A stretch of DNA of 64,000 nt from Cycas panzhihuaensis (GCA_023213395.1 CM041465.1:218805741-218869740), one strand, 5' to 3'; positions 1-12,520 are shown, counted from the first letter of the stretch. Notes: a model not told the origin generated them from the sequence alone. Program-made: numbers and translations.

Positions 1-655
1 TAGTCTGTGGAATAGGATGATCGAAGCCCATAAGGATTTGGGGGGTCCTTGGGTGATTGTTGGGGACTTTAATATGGCTTTATTGCCTAGTGAAAAGAAA
101 GGGGGGCAGGGGGGATGGTCTAGGAGCATGGAGGATCTGGGGGTGTTCATGCAAAAAGGGGGTGTGATGGATGTTCCTCTTAAATGCACCAAATATACTT
201 GGTCAAATAGAAGATTGGGTGAATACCATATTCAAGTTAGGTTAGATAGAGTATTAATAAACTATGTTTGGGCTAGCCAATATAGAAATATCATTCTCGA
301 AGCCATGCCCAAATTGGTGTAAGATCACACCCCTTTAGTCTTAAGCTTTGAAGATAATAGGAGATACATGGGTACACCATTTAGATTTGAGATGATGTAG
401 ACAAAGGACCCATGTCTTTGTGATCTCTTTGCAGACTAGTGGAGGACTCTGACGGAAGGGTGTGCAATGTTCAGATTCTCCCAAAAGTTGAGGTGGGTGA
501 AGAGGCAAATGAAAGATTAGAATAAGTAAACTCATGGGAACATATTCAGAATCAAGAACCAGATTATGGAGGAGCTAAAGGATATAGAGATGAGGATCTA
601 AAAAGAAGGGATATCCCCTCTATTAGACCAGAATGAAAGAGGCCTATTAAGCAAG
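1..655 (+). pseudogene. LINE ORF2, endonuclease domain (3' part) and linker, degraded
   Basis: This is part of an L1-type non-LTR retrotransposon ORF2, whose endonuclease nicks target DNA for target-primed reverse transcription. Residues WVIVGDFNM near base 50 match the catalytic GDFN motif of APE-like LINE endonucleases. The frame at 17-322 continues through YTWSNRR and RLDRVL. The final SDH-type motif is broken: a stop stands before DHTPL at about 320-335. The linker at 340-655 carries further stops, several where Trp is expected (for example before TKDP and before WRTL). The endonuclease N-terminus lies left of the window. The same LINE continues at 656-2004, 3060-3809 and 42424-43587. Family assignment is firm; subfamily is not determined. 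Confidence 0.85.
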
Positions 656-2004
656 TTGAAGGAGACTCTTCTAAAAGAAGAAATTCACTGGAGGCAAAAA
701 TCTAGGGCCCTGTGGTTGGCCGAAGGTGACAAAAATATAATTTTTTTTGATATAACTGCCTTGAAGTATAGATTGTGTAATCATATTAAGGTATTGACTA
801 ATAGGGAAGGGGTGGAAATATCAGACCAAAGGCATGAAGGATGTTGTAGTGGATTATTTCATGGATTTATTTAACGAGCTTGGGTGCCTTGATGTAGAGG
901 CTAGGAGAGAGATGCTGAATATAATCCCCAAGAAAGTTGGGGAAGACTTAAATAGAGCTCTTGAAGCCCCCTTTTCTCTAGAAGAGGTGAGAAGTGCTGT
1001 GTTCGGCATGAAGAGAGAGAAGGCTCCAAGACTTGATGGCTTTCCTTTGGGTTTCTTCCAGGAGTATTAGGACATTATCACGGATGATCTCCTTGAGGTA
1101 GTCTCTAATTTTCATGTAAATGGTAAAATTCATTGGAAATGGTAAGCTACCTTCTTGGTTTTAATCTTAAAGAAAGAGGATGTGAAAAGAATGGAAGACT
1201 TTAGGCTGATTTGCCTATGTAATATGAAATACAAAATCTTGGCAAAGATCCTTGCCAATAGACTAAAAGGAATCCTCCCTCTTATTATATCACAAAATCA
1301 AGATGGTTTTGTAAAAGGTAGATAGATTATAGATAGAATAATGGTGGTTCATGAAATGGTCCACTCTACAAGTTAGAGGAAGGAAGGTAGTATGATTATT
1401 AAAATTGATCTCTCTAAGGCCTATGATAGAGTTTCATGGGACTGCTTAAAGGAATATATGAGAGTGTTCGAGTTTAGTGATTAGGTGAGAAATTAGATAT
1501 TTAATTATATATGTAACCCAATTTTTTTTGTGATGGTCAATGGTACATAGTTAGCTTTCCTTCCAGGGTTCAGAGGGCTGTGATAAGAGGATCCCTTAGC
1601 CCCTTATCTCTTTATAATCATGGCTGAAATGTTAAGTTCAAGTTAGATTAGTTTAAGTAGGCTATAAACCAAAAGATAAACCTGAATAAAAGTAGTATTT
1701 TTTTTCTAAATTCCCTAGCCAGGACCTAAGGTGCTATCAGTAGGATCCTAGGAATACCCATTCAGAAGCTCCCTACCCTGTACCTTAGTATGCCCCTATT
1801 CGTGGGTAGAATTGAGAAGGAGCTTTCGAACCTTATTATTAATCAGGTCCAAAAGAAGTTGGTAGGCTGAAAAGGGGCTTTATTGAGCCAAGTTGGCAAA
1901 CTTCAATTACTAACTACCTATCTCTAGAGCATTCTAACCTATATGATGTCCTTATTTAGGTGTCCAACCAAGATTATTAGTGACCTTAAGTGATCCCAAA
2001 AGAG
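656..2004 (+). pseudogene. LINE ORF2, reverse transcriptase domain, degraded and internally deleted
   Basis: This is the reverse transcriptase of the LINE. Recognisable blocks in order: KAPRLDGFP (about 1020), MEDFRLICLCNMKYKILAK (about 1190-1245), DGFVKGR then IIDRI (about 1305-1340), IKIDLSKAYDRVSWD (about 1400-1440), EDPLAPYLFI (about 1590-1620) and the thumb region KLPTLYLSMPLFVGRIEKEL (about 1770-1830). The catalytic FADD block expected between the last two is absent: around 1640 the text jumps straight to the region that normally follows it, so a deletion removed the active site. Stops replace expected Gln, Trp and Arg codons. The reading is broken at about 2005 by an unrelated insertion. 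Confidence 0.85.
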
Positions 2005-3059
2005 ATTAGTTGGTGAAGAAGTCAATTATCAACCTTTTCTCCTTGAGATCCTGGGAGTTAGTGTAGAAAGCTCAATAACATCAAAACAACAATGAGCTTA
2101 TGAAAGGAAATTCTACACCAAATCATTTATTCTTGACATTGATCCAAAAGTATGAGGAGTAGTACTTTTATTAAACTATGAAAATCTCCATTTAATGGTG
2201 GAGAAATCAACTAGCAAAAGAATGGTAAAATTACAAGGAATAAATGATACAATTAACCATAAGGGGGACTCCAACCCTCCAAATGCCTCTCTAAGGATGC
2301 TTCCCAAGTCAAGTCTCCAAGAACCACCTCTCCAACCTATAGTAGGGCTTAATTTATAGAAAGAAACCAAAATTGCATGTTTAACAAGTGGCAATCATGC
2401 AAGTATAACCACTAACCACCAGAATGCATGTTGTCCAAGTGGCCTTCATGCAATTCTTAAACATTTATAGCTTGTAACAGATCTTAACGTACTCCAATTT
2501 GGCTTAAATTTGGTACACATATAGTAACACATGTCCCCTCAGCTTCCTCAAATTTTTATCTTATTTTGATGTCATTTGATTGCATTTTTATTCATTTAAT
2601 TATAATATGTATTTGCTATTTTTCTGCTGTCCAAGTGGCCTTCATGCAATTCTTAAAAGTTGTAGCTTGTAACTAACCTTAACGGGCTCCAATTCAGTTC
2701 AAATTTGATACACATATAGGAACACATGTCTCCTCCACTTCCTCAAAATTTTATCTCATTTGGATGTCATTGGCCATATTTCTATTCATATAATGATAAT
2801 ATATATTTTCTATTTTTTCTGCTAGCTGTGGGATTAATTTTATGCAAAAACAAGGCTTGAACTCTAATCAAATGATATTTTCTGAACCCCACCTTTTGTA
2901 CACATCTAGTGGGATGTGTCTTCTCCATTTACACAAAATTTCATATAATTTTGATGCCATTTTGCCATATCTCTTTCAATTATACCAATGCCTAGAATTT
3001 TCCGCATCCTGTAAACATATGGTAGATCCTCCTGGATCATTAAGTCTATTTAAAATAGG
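2005..3059. mobile_element. Unclassified roughly 1.05 kb insertion inside the LINE
   Basis: LINE coding similarity stops after a block ending near 2004 and resumes near 3060 with FLWLGVEDRD in the expected order, so about 1.05 kb has been inserted. The insert has no coding similarity I recognise. Its middle and right parts are imperfect tandem repeats (2432-2990). I could not identify terminal repeats or a convincing target duplication, so I cannot say whether it is a solo LTR, a non-autonomous element or a satellite fragment. The boundaries are good to about 10-20 bases and come only from where LINE homology ends and restarts. Confidence 0.5.
2432..2990 (+). repeat. Imperfect tandem repeat, about 196-bp unit, two good units plus a diverged third
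   Basis: Unit 1 (2432-2627) and unit 2 (2628-2823) both start TGTCCAAGTGGCCTTCATGC and stay alignable to a shared TTTCTGC end, a period of 196 bp. A third, more diverged unit follows to about 2990, keeping the block around GTACACAT and TCTCCA and the phrase TTTTGATGCCATTTTGCCAT. The array lies wholly inside the insertion that interrupts the LINE. Confidence 0.8.
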
Positions 3060-3809
3060 TTCTTGTGGTTAGGAGTGGAGGATAGGGACATGATTTATCT
3101 TATAGGCTAGGAGAAAGTTTACCTTCCAAATTAAGTAGGTGGACTAAATGTAAATTACATAACTTGCTTTAATAGGGCTTTGTTGGCGAAGCTAGAATAG
3201 AGCTTGGATAAGGAGGATAATAAATTGTGGTATAATATTATAATCCAAAAACACCTTAGGGGAAATAAGTACTTAAGGGACGATCTTTAAGGAAAGGGTG
3301 GTTCTGTGATTTGGAGGAGTCTCATCTTTGCGAGGAAGATGCTTATAGCTGGAACCGAGTGGAGTTTGTGGAATAGTGAAAGGATAGACCTCTGGGAGGA
3401 TGTTTGGTGTGGGAGGCCTTAGCTGAAGGAGAGATCCACCTTAGATTTGATTCAAAATACCTGTGAGAGGATGTACGAGATGAAAGTTAAGGATTAGTGG
3501 GAACATGATAGGGGTTCTAAGAATTGGAGATGTTTTGAGGACTTCCCCCTCAACAATGGGGGAAAAGATCAAATAGAAGCCCTAAGAAATGAGTTGGCCA
3601 AAAACTACATATCGAGTTTCCCCAAGGAAGATGCGATGGTTTGGCTTGGGTCCCCTAATGGGGACTACTCGGTGAAGATGGGATATTTGATTTTGCTATA
3701 AAAAGAAGGTATCACAAATAATAAGTTGTTAGGGGGCATCTAGAAGATGGGCCTTATACCCAAGATAGCTATCTTCTAGTGGTTTTGTTTAAAAAATAAA
3801 ATCTTAACC
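3060..3809 (+). pseudogene. LINE ORF2, C-terminal region before the zinc-binding domain
   Basis: The same LINE resumes after the insertion. Diagnostic blocks are MIYLIG and EKVYLPN (about 3090), NRALLAKLE (3170), GSVIWRSLIFARKMLI (3300), IDLWEDVW (3385), NGDYSVKMGY (3655) and PKIAIF followed by WFCLKNKILTMD (3760-3815). This is the WEDPW / YSVKSGY / PPKVKLFLWK order that precedes the zf-RVT domain in plant LINEs. The frame is interrupted at 3810-3815 by insertion of the Ty3/gypsy element G1 and continues at 42424 with LKKRGFITINRCILYRVEEE, so both parts belong to one LINE copy. Confidence 0.85.
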
Positions 3810-3814
3810 ATGGA

Positions 3815-6218
3815 TGTTTTAGCAAAACTTGGCCTCTTCACTTATATTTGAATTATATTGGTAAGTTGGTATATATTGTATATGGTTTCATAGAAGGTAA
3901 CTGATTGATGATGATTGTATTTAATGAATTAGGCCATGTTTTGTTAAACTGATAAATGATTTTTAATCAATGAAATGTAATGAATATTGATGTGGTTTGT
4001 ATTTTTATCACTACCTATCGATGATACAAATTATGGCATCAGAGTTTTCTTTATGATCAACTTGACCTCATTATTCTTTCAAAGTTTGGTATTTTTTTAA
4101 ATATTTCACCTATGATTTTATTATTTATCACTTTTTGGGCTTGTACTTAATGCATTTCACCACATTCTGGGCTTAATTATTCTTTAATTAAATCATTTTT
4201 ATGATTGAATCCTTATTAAATATCAATTTGTGTCATTTTTTGATCAAATTTTTACTTTACTGAAATCATGTTTTTCACGCTGTCAAAATTGTGACTGATT
4301 GTGTTTTTAGAATAAAATTACATTTTTGGTGGGTGAGAAATGTGACTGATTGTATTTTTCACTATCATGTAATGAAAATTTGAGTAGAACACCAAAAGTT
4401 TTGCATGTCACTGCCTAGATTCAGTGGGATTTGATGCTTTCGATGCCTAGAAGTGTTAAGGAGTCAGTTTTGATTGTAATTTAGATAAGAAAAAGTGATT
4501 TGGCTCTAGTATTGCGAGATTCTTAGAGTTTTTAGGACTGCTACCATGAGTTTGAAGACTTAATTTTCTGAGGATTATTGGGTGAAATCTTAAAGAAGTT
4601 TTGTTGTTGTATTGCTACTAATCAATTGTCAACGATCTAAGCTTCTATTTTCATGGATCTTCATCAATTTCATGCTTCAAACTTCTCTTGCTTTGGTAAG
4701 ATCTTTCCTATTGAGTTTTAGGCTTGTTTCATGGTGTTTTGAAGGTAATTTTTACTCAGAATATTTTCTTTTCCTTAGCTGATTATTGTTGTACTATTGT
4801 TGTGGTTTTTGATACTGAAATATACAATGAAAGATCAGCTCTTTATTGGGTTCCTTAAGGATAGACTAAGGTGGGGCATGGTCATCTCTCCATCATACAT
4901 CTAGTTATTCCTTCCCACTCTGTCACAATAGTTTACATTTTAGTTAGCTTACCACTCTCTTTTAGCATTGTTTGGCTCTAGTTTGGCCTCTTTGGATTGT
5001 TATTCTTCCTTCTTTGATCTTGCTTTAAAGGAAAATGTGTGAAAAGTTGGTCAATAGAAAAGAAAACTATCATTCTAAGGTGTTCTTTACAATAGGAAAG
5101 ACGTGTTTATCATGTATTTATCATTGCATACACTTTTATTTTCAAGTTAACTCTTTTATCTTGAGAATGAAAAGTTGAGGATATTGTTTGGTTAAAGTAT
5201 CTCTGTTTTTTAGTTTTGCATTGGGTTCAAGGATCCTTTTGGAGCTCTTACTACTACAATTGCAGTAGAACCTTTAGTGACTAGTCTTGCGTGGATGATT
5301 GTTATTCAGATTTGTGATTTGTCCATCATCTCATAGGTTTAAAAATTATAAAATAAAATAACAGTATTTTTTCTTAAGAATCTCTTGTTTTTGTGCATCA
5401 TTTCATTATATTTTTAAGAGAGTTGATTGTATACATCAAAGTTGGAGCATATTGACCAGTTTTGCATGTTGATTGGTCTCTCTTAAAGGAAATTTGCATA
5501 AGAAGCATATAGTAAATTTCAGATTTTAAGTAGCATCATCTCCTTTAAAATGAAATATGCATATTGTATATATGAAATATATCTCATAGTTGCATGTGCA
5601 CCTTTCATTTAAAAAAAAAAAAGAAAAAGAAAAAGAATTTACATGCATTATTACTTGTTTATTTTTTTGATTTAAAAACAAAAATAAAAAAATAAAAAGG
5701 TTTATGTGAGTTTGATCTTGTAGTTCCTTTGGTTAGATTGTCTTACTTTTTTAGCTACATATCTTTGCAATCATATAAAAAACCAAGGCAAGAAACCAAA
5801 ACAAGACAAACCTCCCTTCTATTAGCTTACCCTCTCCCATATCTTAGTAAAAATCAAAAGGTTGAAATGATTACATAAGAGAAATCCCTAGGAAGGACAT
5901 TGAGGATATTATAAGTGTAGTTCCAAACTTAGAACTCCTTCGTTAAGTCATGTAGGTTAGTGGCTTCTATCACCCTATTTTATATCCACACCTTTTGTAA
6001 TATCTCACTCACACTAAGGTAGATGATACTACTAGGCGAAGACTCCTCCTTAGGAGTTGGGTAAAGATGGCCCTTTAGATCTTCTTCAATTTTATGTCTC
6101 CCAATTTTAATTACAAAAGAAATTGAGAGATATTAAGTTTTGGTCCTCTCTAGGCCCCAACCATCTTTTTGGCGACCTTGTTGAGAATCAAACCCAAGAA
6201 CCCCCTAGAACACCACCA
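3815..6218 (+). repeat. G1 5' LTR (2,404 bp)
   Basis: It aligns along its length with 40002-42423 (2,422 bp), both starting TGTTTTA and ending AGAACACCACCA. Shared landmarks include the poly(A)-like run near 5609, GTGAGTTTGATCTT near 5706, and AACCAAGGCAAGAAAC near 5781. Base differences and small indels are scattered throughout, so this is the most diverged LTR pair in the stack and fits G1 being older than copias A to C. The last 60 bp hold a partial internal duplication: ATCTTTTTGGCGACCTTGTT near 6161 is echoed just past the LTR end by ATCTTTCTGGTAACCATATT. Confidence 0.9.
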
Positions 6219-6224
6219 TCTTTC

Positions 6225-6242
6225 TGGTAACCATATTGGGGA
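6225..6242 (+). promoter_or_regulatory. Probable primer binding site of G1
   Basis: TGGTAACCATATTGGGGA begins 6 bp after the 5' LTR. The equivalent position in G2 (minus strand, about 56617-56634) reads ATTGACCTTATTGGGGA, so the segment is conserved between copies. TGG at the 5' end fits complementarity to a tRNA CCA end. I cannot name the tRNA from sequence alone. Confidence 0.45.
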
Positions 6243-6617
6243 GCCACTATTTATCCTTAAGTAAAGCTATAGAAATAATAACACCTACACCTAGGCACTT
6301 GTTGAGACTTCAAGGCCTTCTAGTCTTACATTTGGCCTTCTAGTATATTCCTTCCCACTTTGGTCAAGACATTTCATCATCTTACGTTGAATCTTCAGAA
6401 TTTTAAGCACATGACATATACATTTATCCTCCCAAAGATTCAACTCAACTATACAACATACTGGTGGAGCAGAGATATCTAGAACTTTCTCAGCATCTTG
6501 ATGAGCCTTCTTTTATAGATCCTTCTTTCACACAAGAAGAACCACCTTTGGGTCAGTTACATCTATCTTTTCCTAAGTTAATCCTTACTAGGATCCCTAT
6601 CATATAAGACTCATACC

Positions 6618-8721
6618 ATGTCATCTCTACATCAATATATTCAGATTGATCCCTTAGGTGAAGACTACAAGTTGATTGAGGTAGACCCTCCACCTAAAGC
6701 CATGCAGTCTCCTCACCCTTCTCATCCTCCTTCACTAAGACCTGTATCATGACCTCATTCTTTTCCCTTGAAGGAAGTTGATGATCACAGATCGACCCAT
6801 TCACAACCTTGTCAATCTTCTCTTAGGTAGTGAGCCTGGATTCATTCTTCCCATTCTATACCTCTTACTCATGGAGGTAATACCACTACTATTGCTTATG
6901 GAATTCCTAGTACCATGCACATACCCACTTCCAGTCAAGTGGTGATAGCCTCACCCTGTTTATGACTGATCTGTTCTTACTCCACTAGGATTTCTTCTTA
7001 ACATCTTGTTTCTTCTACCACTGAGGTACCCCCTCATGCATCATATACTATTGGGTCTTATGGCATTAGGCCTCACCCATTATCACCTAGAGCGTCTAAT
7101 ATGATTTCCTCATCACAACATGTTTCTCACACTCATTTAGCACATCCACATGCTTCGGTAGGGCAATCACAAATTTTGAGGACTTCTAATCCTACTTCTT
7201 CTTTACATATTCCTAGGCCTAGCTGATAACCTAATCCTTTTTACACTTTTAACTTAAGCTTCCCACAATACCTTATACCTCAAACCAATTCTATGGTTAA
7301 CCCCACAGCATGGTTTGTTCCTCCTTCTACTTTTCTAACTTAAGATATTTCACAACAATAACCATAATCTCAACAACTTGTCTATTCATCTATTCCTCAT
7401 CTATCATCCTTACCTTAACATCATGTTATGTTAAGGCTAAGGAGGCCCTTCCTAGATTATATAAAGTCTCCCTTTCTACATGAGGTCTTGTTGTCACCTA
7501 TGGCCCCATTCCTTCCTGAGTTGCCTAATTTTTTTGGTGACTCTTTTCAAGACCATGTCTTCCATATATAGGCATTTGTGCTTGCTTGCATAGATTTTCT
7601 GCCATACAACTATATTATGATGCATCTATTTCCTAAATTGATTCAAGGCGATGCCTTGAAGTGGTTTTATCATCTTTCTTTAGCCTCCATTCTCTCGTTC
7701 CAACAACTAGTTGACTCCTTTATCAACTATTTTGATGTAGCGAGACCGTTTGAGTTAGGTATCAAATACTTGTTGGTAATTAAACAAAATAATGATGAAA
7801 CTTCAAGGGATTTCATTAGGAGATTTTAAGACCAAGTGCACACATGCCATTCACACCTTGATCCTAGTTTGTTGTTTAATCTATTTACAAATGCATTAAG
7901 GCCCCATATGCATTTAGAAGTTCTAAAACTTGGTCCTCAAACGTATGAGTAAGTAGTTGATCATTGTTTGGCTTTAGAGACATTCAAAATACAAGTAGGT
8001 ATTAAGAAGGCTAGGAAATCTATGCCTTTTAAAGAGTCAATCCATCCTATGAAGGCTACCCATCCTGAGCCTACATACGATCATCTAACTTCTTTAATTA
8101 GGTCATTTAATTGTGTGATTAATACTAAGTTACGTGTTGATGGTCCATCTCTAGCTCAACCGTCAAAAGAGACCAAAGTAATTCACTTGACCAAGGGGAG
8201 GAAGAAACAAGGTCCTCCCCCACCTCCACCTCCAACTAGAAAGATGAAATGGTACTTCTATAATTAAACTAATGTACATGATAGAAGTGAGTGCCAAACT
8301 ATTCAAAACATAACCCATAATACAAATGCTTAAGTGAATTGTTCTTCTAAGTCATCGCAAGACCAAATGATCTACAGGGATTTGCTACCTCAACATGGGG
8401 AGAAAACTAGTAAAGAAGATAAAGGCAAGGAGAAGCAGATAGAAGATGATGAAGACAAACCTTCAAGCTCTAATTTGTCAAAGAAGACTACCACTCCCAT
8501 AAACCTTCCAACAAAAAGAAACACCAATCAATCTTGCCCATCTCCTAAAGGTGGGGATACCAAGAGAACCATAAACATGGTGGAGACTTCAAAGAGTGCA
8601 AGTCCATCCAAATCATCTAATGATTTAATGGTGAGGAATCTTGACTCTTTACCTCTAATATCCCCTTGTCCTATCAGGTTTAAGTCCATTCCTTCTAGTT
8701 TAAAGGATAGATATTTCTCTT
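6618..8721 (+). pseudogene. G1 gag, interrupted by stops and by copia C
   Basis: Gag packages the genomic RNA. I start it at ATG 6618, followed by MSSLHQYIQIDPLGEDYKL. The same frame runs to 8721 with nonsense codons but no frameshift. The first third is rich in Ser, Pro and His. The retrotrans_gag-like core is near 7500-7850 (ELPNFFGDSF, GDALKWFYHLSL, LVDSFINYF). A Lys-rich tail (KTSKEDKGKEKQIEDDEDKP) and TINMVETSKSASPSK follow. I see no CCHC zinc knuckle. The frame is cut at DRYFSL by copia C; removing C and its duplication (4,452 bp, a multiple of three) keeps it open into the protease at 13174. The same gag is present in G2 on the minus strand. Confidence 0.8.
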
Positions 8722-8752
8722 TGTTGGGGTTAGCTGTATTATATTTCTTTCA
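8722..8752 (+). repeat. Remnant 5' LTR of copia C (31 bp)
   Basis: It starts TGTTGGGGTTAG exactly like the 3' LTR at 12759, then jumps to CTGTATTATATTTCTTTCA, which matches the LTR end at about 13149-13168. About 380 bp in between are missing. The target duplication on its left is intact, so the loss is internal. Confidence 0.8.
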
Positions 8753-8754
8753 TT

Positions 8755-8766
8755 TGGTATTAGAGC
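8755..8766 (+). promoter_or_regulatory. Primer binding site of copia C
   Basis: TGGTATTAGAGC lies 2 bp after the 5' LTR remnant. It differs by one base from the plant copia consensus TGGTATCAGAGC, complementary to the initiator Met tRNA 3' end. Confidence 0.8.
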
Positions 8767-8829
8767 AGGTTTATGATCCATTATTGAAGTTTTCTTGAAG
8801 AAGCAAGAAGATTTATTGACTTTCGCAAA

Positions 8830-9970
8830 AGATTTACTCAAGAAAGTAAAATATTGGTTACATTTATTTTCTACAAGTTCTTTCAGTAGTTTCTTATATC
8901 TTTTATCAGAGATTTGATTATTCTTGAAGATATATTTGTGCTATAACAAATATATTTCAGATTTATTCTCAGATTTGTATAGGTGCATAGTTGAAAAACA
9001 ACAAATATCAAGTTTTATCACTCTATAAGAGGTTTTATCAACGGGTTTTATATATTTTTGTCATATATTTGACATTTTTCAAGCATATTTCATCTTTTTA
9101 TCTAATACTTTTTCAGATCTACGTAGGATTTCAGCTACAAATAATATTTATTCAAAGTTCTCCTTAGATCTGCTATATATCTTTCAGATCTGCATATTGT
9201 ATCATATATTTCACCATTTTTTGGCAGATTCTTGTCTATTTATCTTATATTCTTTCAGATCTATGTAGGAGTTCAACTATAAGCAATACTTATTTAAAGT
9301 TTTCTTTAGATTTGCTATATATCCTACATATCTAATCATTTTATCAAATATTTGATAATTTTTTTGTTTATTTTGTTCAGATCTACTATATTTACTCAAG
9401 TTTCCTTTAGATCTACTATATATTTTCTCATATCTGCTATATATTTTCTTAAATCTGCTTATTTTATTAAGTATTTCACTATTTTCTACTATATTTATTT
9501 CGGATATACAATATTGGATACAAATCTGTAATATTTACTTTAAATTTGTAATATTTATTCAAAGTTTTTTCAGACTTACTATACTTATTTCAGATCTGTA
9601 ATATTTATTTTAAATCTGCTATACTTATTTCAGATCTACAATATTTACTTAAGTTCTCTTTCAGATCTACTTATTTTATCATATATTTGACAATTGTTTC
9701 AAGTTCTTCTTTCAGATCTGCAAATTCTAGGTGCATATTCAGCCCATTAAGCCTTCTAGAGAAGCATATACAACAGATCTCATCTTTAGAACTCTATTTT
9801 TCTGTTGCAAGTTTGCTACAACTGTTTACCAGGTTCTTCATATTTATTTTTCAGATATAAAACATATATCTCTTATTTCTTTGATATATCTGCTTCACAT
9901 ATTTGAAATATTTCAGATTCAAATATACATGCATTTTATTTATTTGATATATTTCTGTTAATATCTGAAA
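8830..9970 (+). repeat. Degenerate repeats built on a CAGATCTGCTATAT-like core
   Basis: The leader of copia C is a T-rich stretch in which a core close to TTTCAGATCTGCTATAT recurs many times (for example near 9107, 9175, 9377, 9408, 9427, 9585, 9634). Spacing is irregular, about 25-60 bp, with intervening TATTTATTTC-type text. AGATCT is the most constant part. It is non-coding. Related AGATCTGTTATAC motifs occur in the leader of copia B (19240-19360). Confidence 0.7.
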
Positions 9971-10759
<789 letters not shown>

Positions 10760-10893
10760 AAAATCCATAGAATTCCTCAGATTCTCAATGCATTACCTTA
10801 AAAGCTAGCTTTGTCTTTATACATATCAATAACCCTGGGTATAATATTTTAGAACAACAAGCCATCCTTTTGGAATTTCTACCGATATCTATT

Positions 10894-11057
10894 TCAAGAC
10901 TGGAGTTTAATATTCCTGTTGACTGTTGGACCATACATAGTCAGCATCTTGAATAACAACAACCATTTACTGGGTATCTTCATTCTTTTACTCTTTATAA
11001 TTGCCTAAAAAGCCTCCTTGATCAGCTTGTCCAACACCTTGTGATTTCCTTCAGTAT
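10894..11057 (-). pseudogene. Unidentified exon-like frame inside copia C
   Basis: On the minus strand, TTGTGCAG at 11058-11065 resembles a splice acceptor. After it, one frame runs 53 codons with a single internal stop and ordinary protein-like composition: TEGNHKVLDKLIKEAF, then AIIKSKRMKIPSKWLLLFKM and LTMYGPTVNRNIKLQS, ending at TGA. It matches no retrotransposon protein I know and lies antisense to the element. I do not recognise the family. It could be a captured host exon or a chance frame. Flanking sequence to about 11460 on the same strand gives shorter broken frames. Confidence 0.3.
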
Positions 11058-11065
11058 CTGCACAA

Positions 11066-12013
11066 GATCAAGCATAAGATTCTGAAGAAGAAAAATTCAG
11101 TGACCAGTACAAGGAACTTATCTGTAAATCCTTGCCACGGCTTGACCAAACCAGAAGAATACCATCAACAATATCTTACAAAGAGGGAAATTTTTCTTTA
11201 AGAAAATATAAGACATATTTTGGGTATTACAATAGAAGAAAATAATAAGTAAGGCCTTTCCTAGGGCAATTGTCCATACCCATTCTTCTATCCATTGAGG
11301 ATCCTCTACACCATTCAAAGCACATCCCGCCATAGTGCCATCTATGAGAAGTTGCTTTTAGTGCACAATCATCTAACAAGTGGTTGCTGGTATGGTGACC
11401 GGATTGGGACATTCGTCAATGTGTGGTGACCAGATTGGGACATTTAGCAACCAAGTCTAGCTTACTGTTCTTAAAGAAAAAACCTACCAGATCTCACATT
11501 GTATAATCAAAAGCCAACTCACAAATACATGAGATAACATGAAACATTGCAGCTGCTACGAAAGATTTATAGTAGAAAATACATTAGTGTCAAAACTTCT
11601 AATACAACAACACCAATTCCTACTGTCATCTAGCAGTCTTGAAACATTTTTTTATTCAACACGGTACATATAATACTAATACACTTCATACCACAATGAA
11701 GGTATTAACATCGATTTAAGGTTGGATTCCTACAAAAAAAACATCATTTGCTATAATTAACTAGCGGGCGTATTGTCGGTGAGTACATATGCCAGTGGGC
11801 TCAATTCCAACTTCCACAACCTAGTGATACACAGAGCCTTTTTCTTGATCTTTACTTAAGATTATATTTGAACTAAATACTGTTTTTCACCTTAAAATTT
11901 GCTTATATATTCATCATATTTCAAATTTTATCTAAAATTATATTTTATAAGCTTATCATTTATTGACTTAGTAAAAACATATTTCCTTTTATGCACTAAA
12001 GTTTTTTGGTAAA
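11066..12013. other. Copia C interior, no gene identified
   Basis: No frame with recognisable similarity. A near-direct repeat, GGTGACCGGATTGGGACATT at about 11394 and GGTGACCAGATTGGGACATT at about 11424, is the only obvious structure. Some of this may belong to whatever gave the exon-like frame on the left. Confidence 0.35.
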
Positions 12014-12520
12014 ATGGTAATCGATCTTAATCAATTACAATTTTCTATATTCGATGGCCATAATTTTTCACTATGGCATAACACAATATAAGATTATTTC
12101 ATTAAACATGATCTTCGAAAATATTTACAACATGAATGTGATCTTAGTATTAGAGAAAATTTTAGAAAGTATAATGAAGTCTTAGGGATATTATTTTGCA
12201 CTATTAATGATGATGTCTTTTCTAAAGTTTGTGAATTAATTACTTCTAAATCCATATGGGATGTATTGATTTCCAATTATGGGGGAGATACCCTCAATGT
12301 ATTTGATGTTGATTTTGTTGAGCATGTGAGACAGGTACCAGAACAAGTGGATTGTAATGACAAAACCAAGGAAGATTCGGATCAAATGTATGATTAACTT
12401 GTTACACAAGAACTTAATCCTCCATTTGAGGGGGAGAATGAATTTTATGATATGACAACAGAGAGTTATGATGTTTTGACAGTTGCTCATAATACAAAGT
12501 TTTCAAAAGACAAAGTTTAA
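12014..12520 (+). pseudogene. Copia C gag-like fragment
   Basis: It starts ATG 12014 (MVIDLNQLQFSIFDGHNFSL) and runs in one frame to TAA 12518 with two internal stops (near 12089 and 12395). The opening matches the copia gag N-terminus, where a phrase like FDGxNFxLW introduces the UBN2/DUF4219 region, and LGILFCTINDDVF followed by SKSIWDVL fits the next helices. From about codon 90 the text becomes acidic and unfamiliar (DFVEHVRQVPEQVDCNDKTK), and no zinc knuckle follows, so the frame probably crosses an internal deletion. Confidence 0.6.

Noticed and set aside
6618-8721. Alternative genetic code in which TAG and TAA mean Gln
   Set aside because: Stops also stand for Trp and Arg, the same sites are intact Gln codons in the sister copy, and frameshifts and lost catalytic residues coexist. 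Decay explains all of it.
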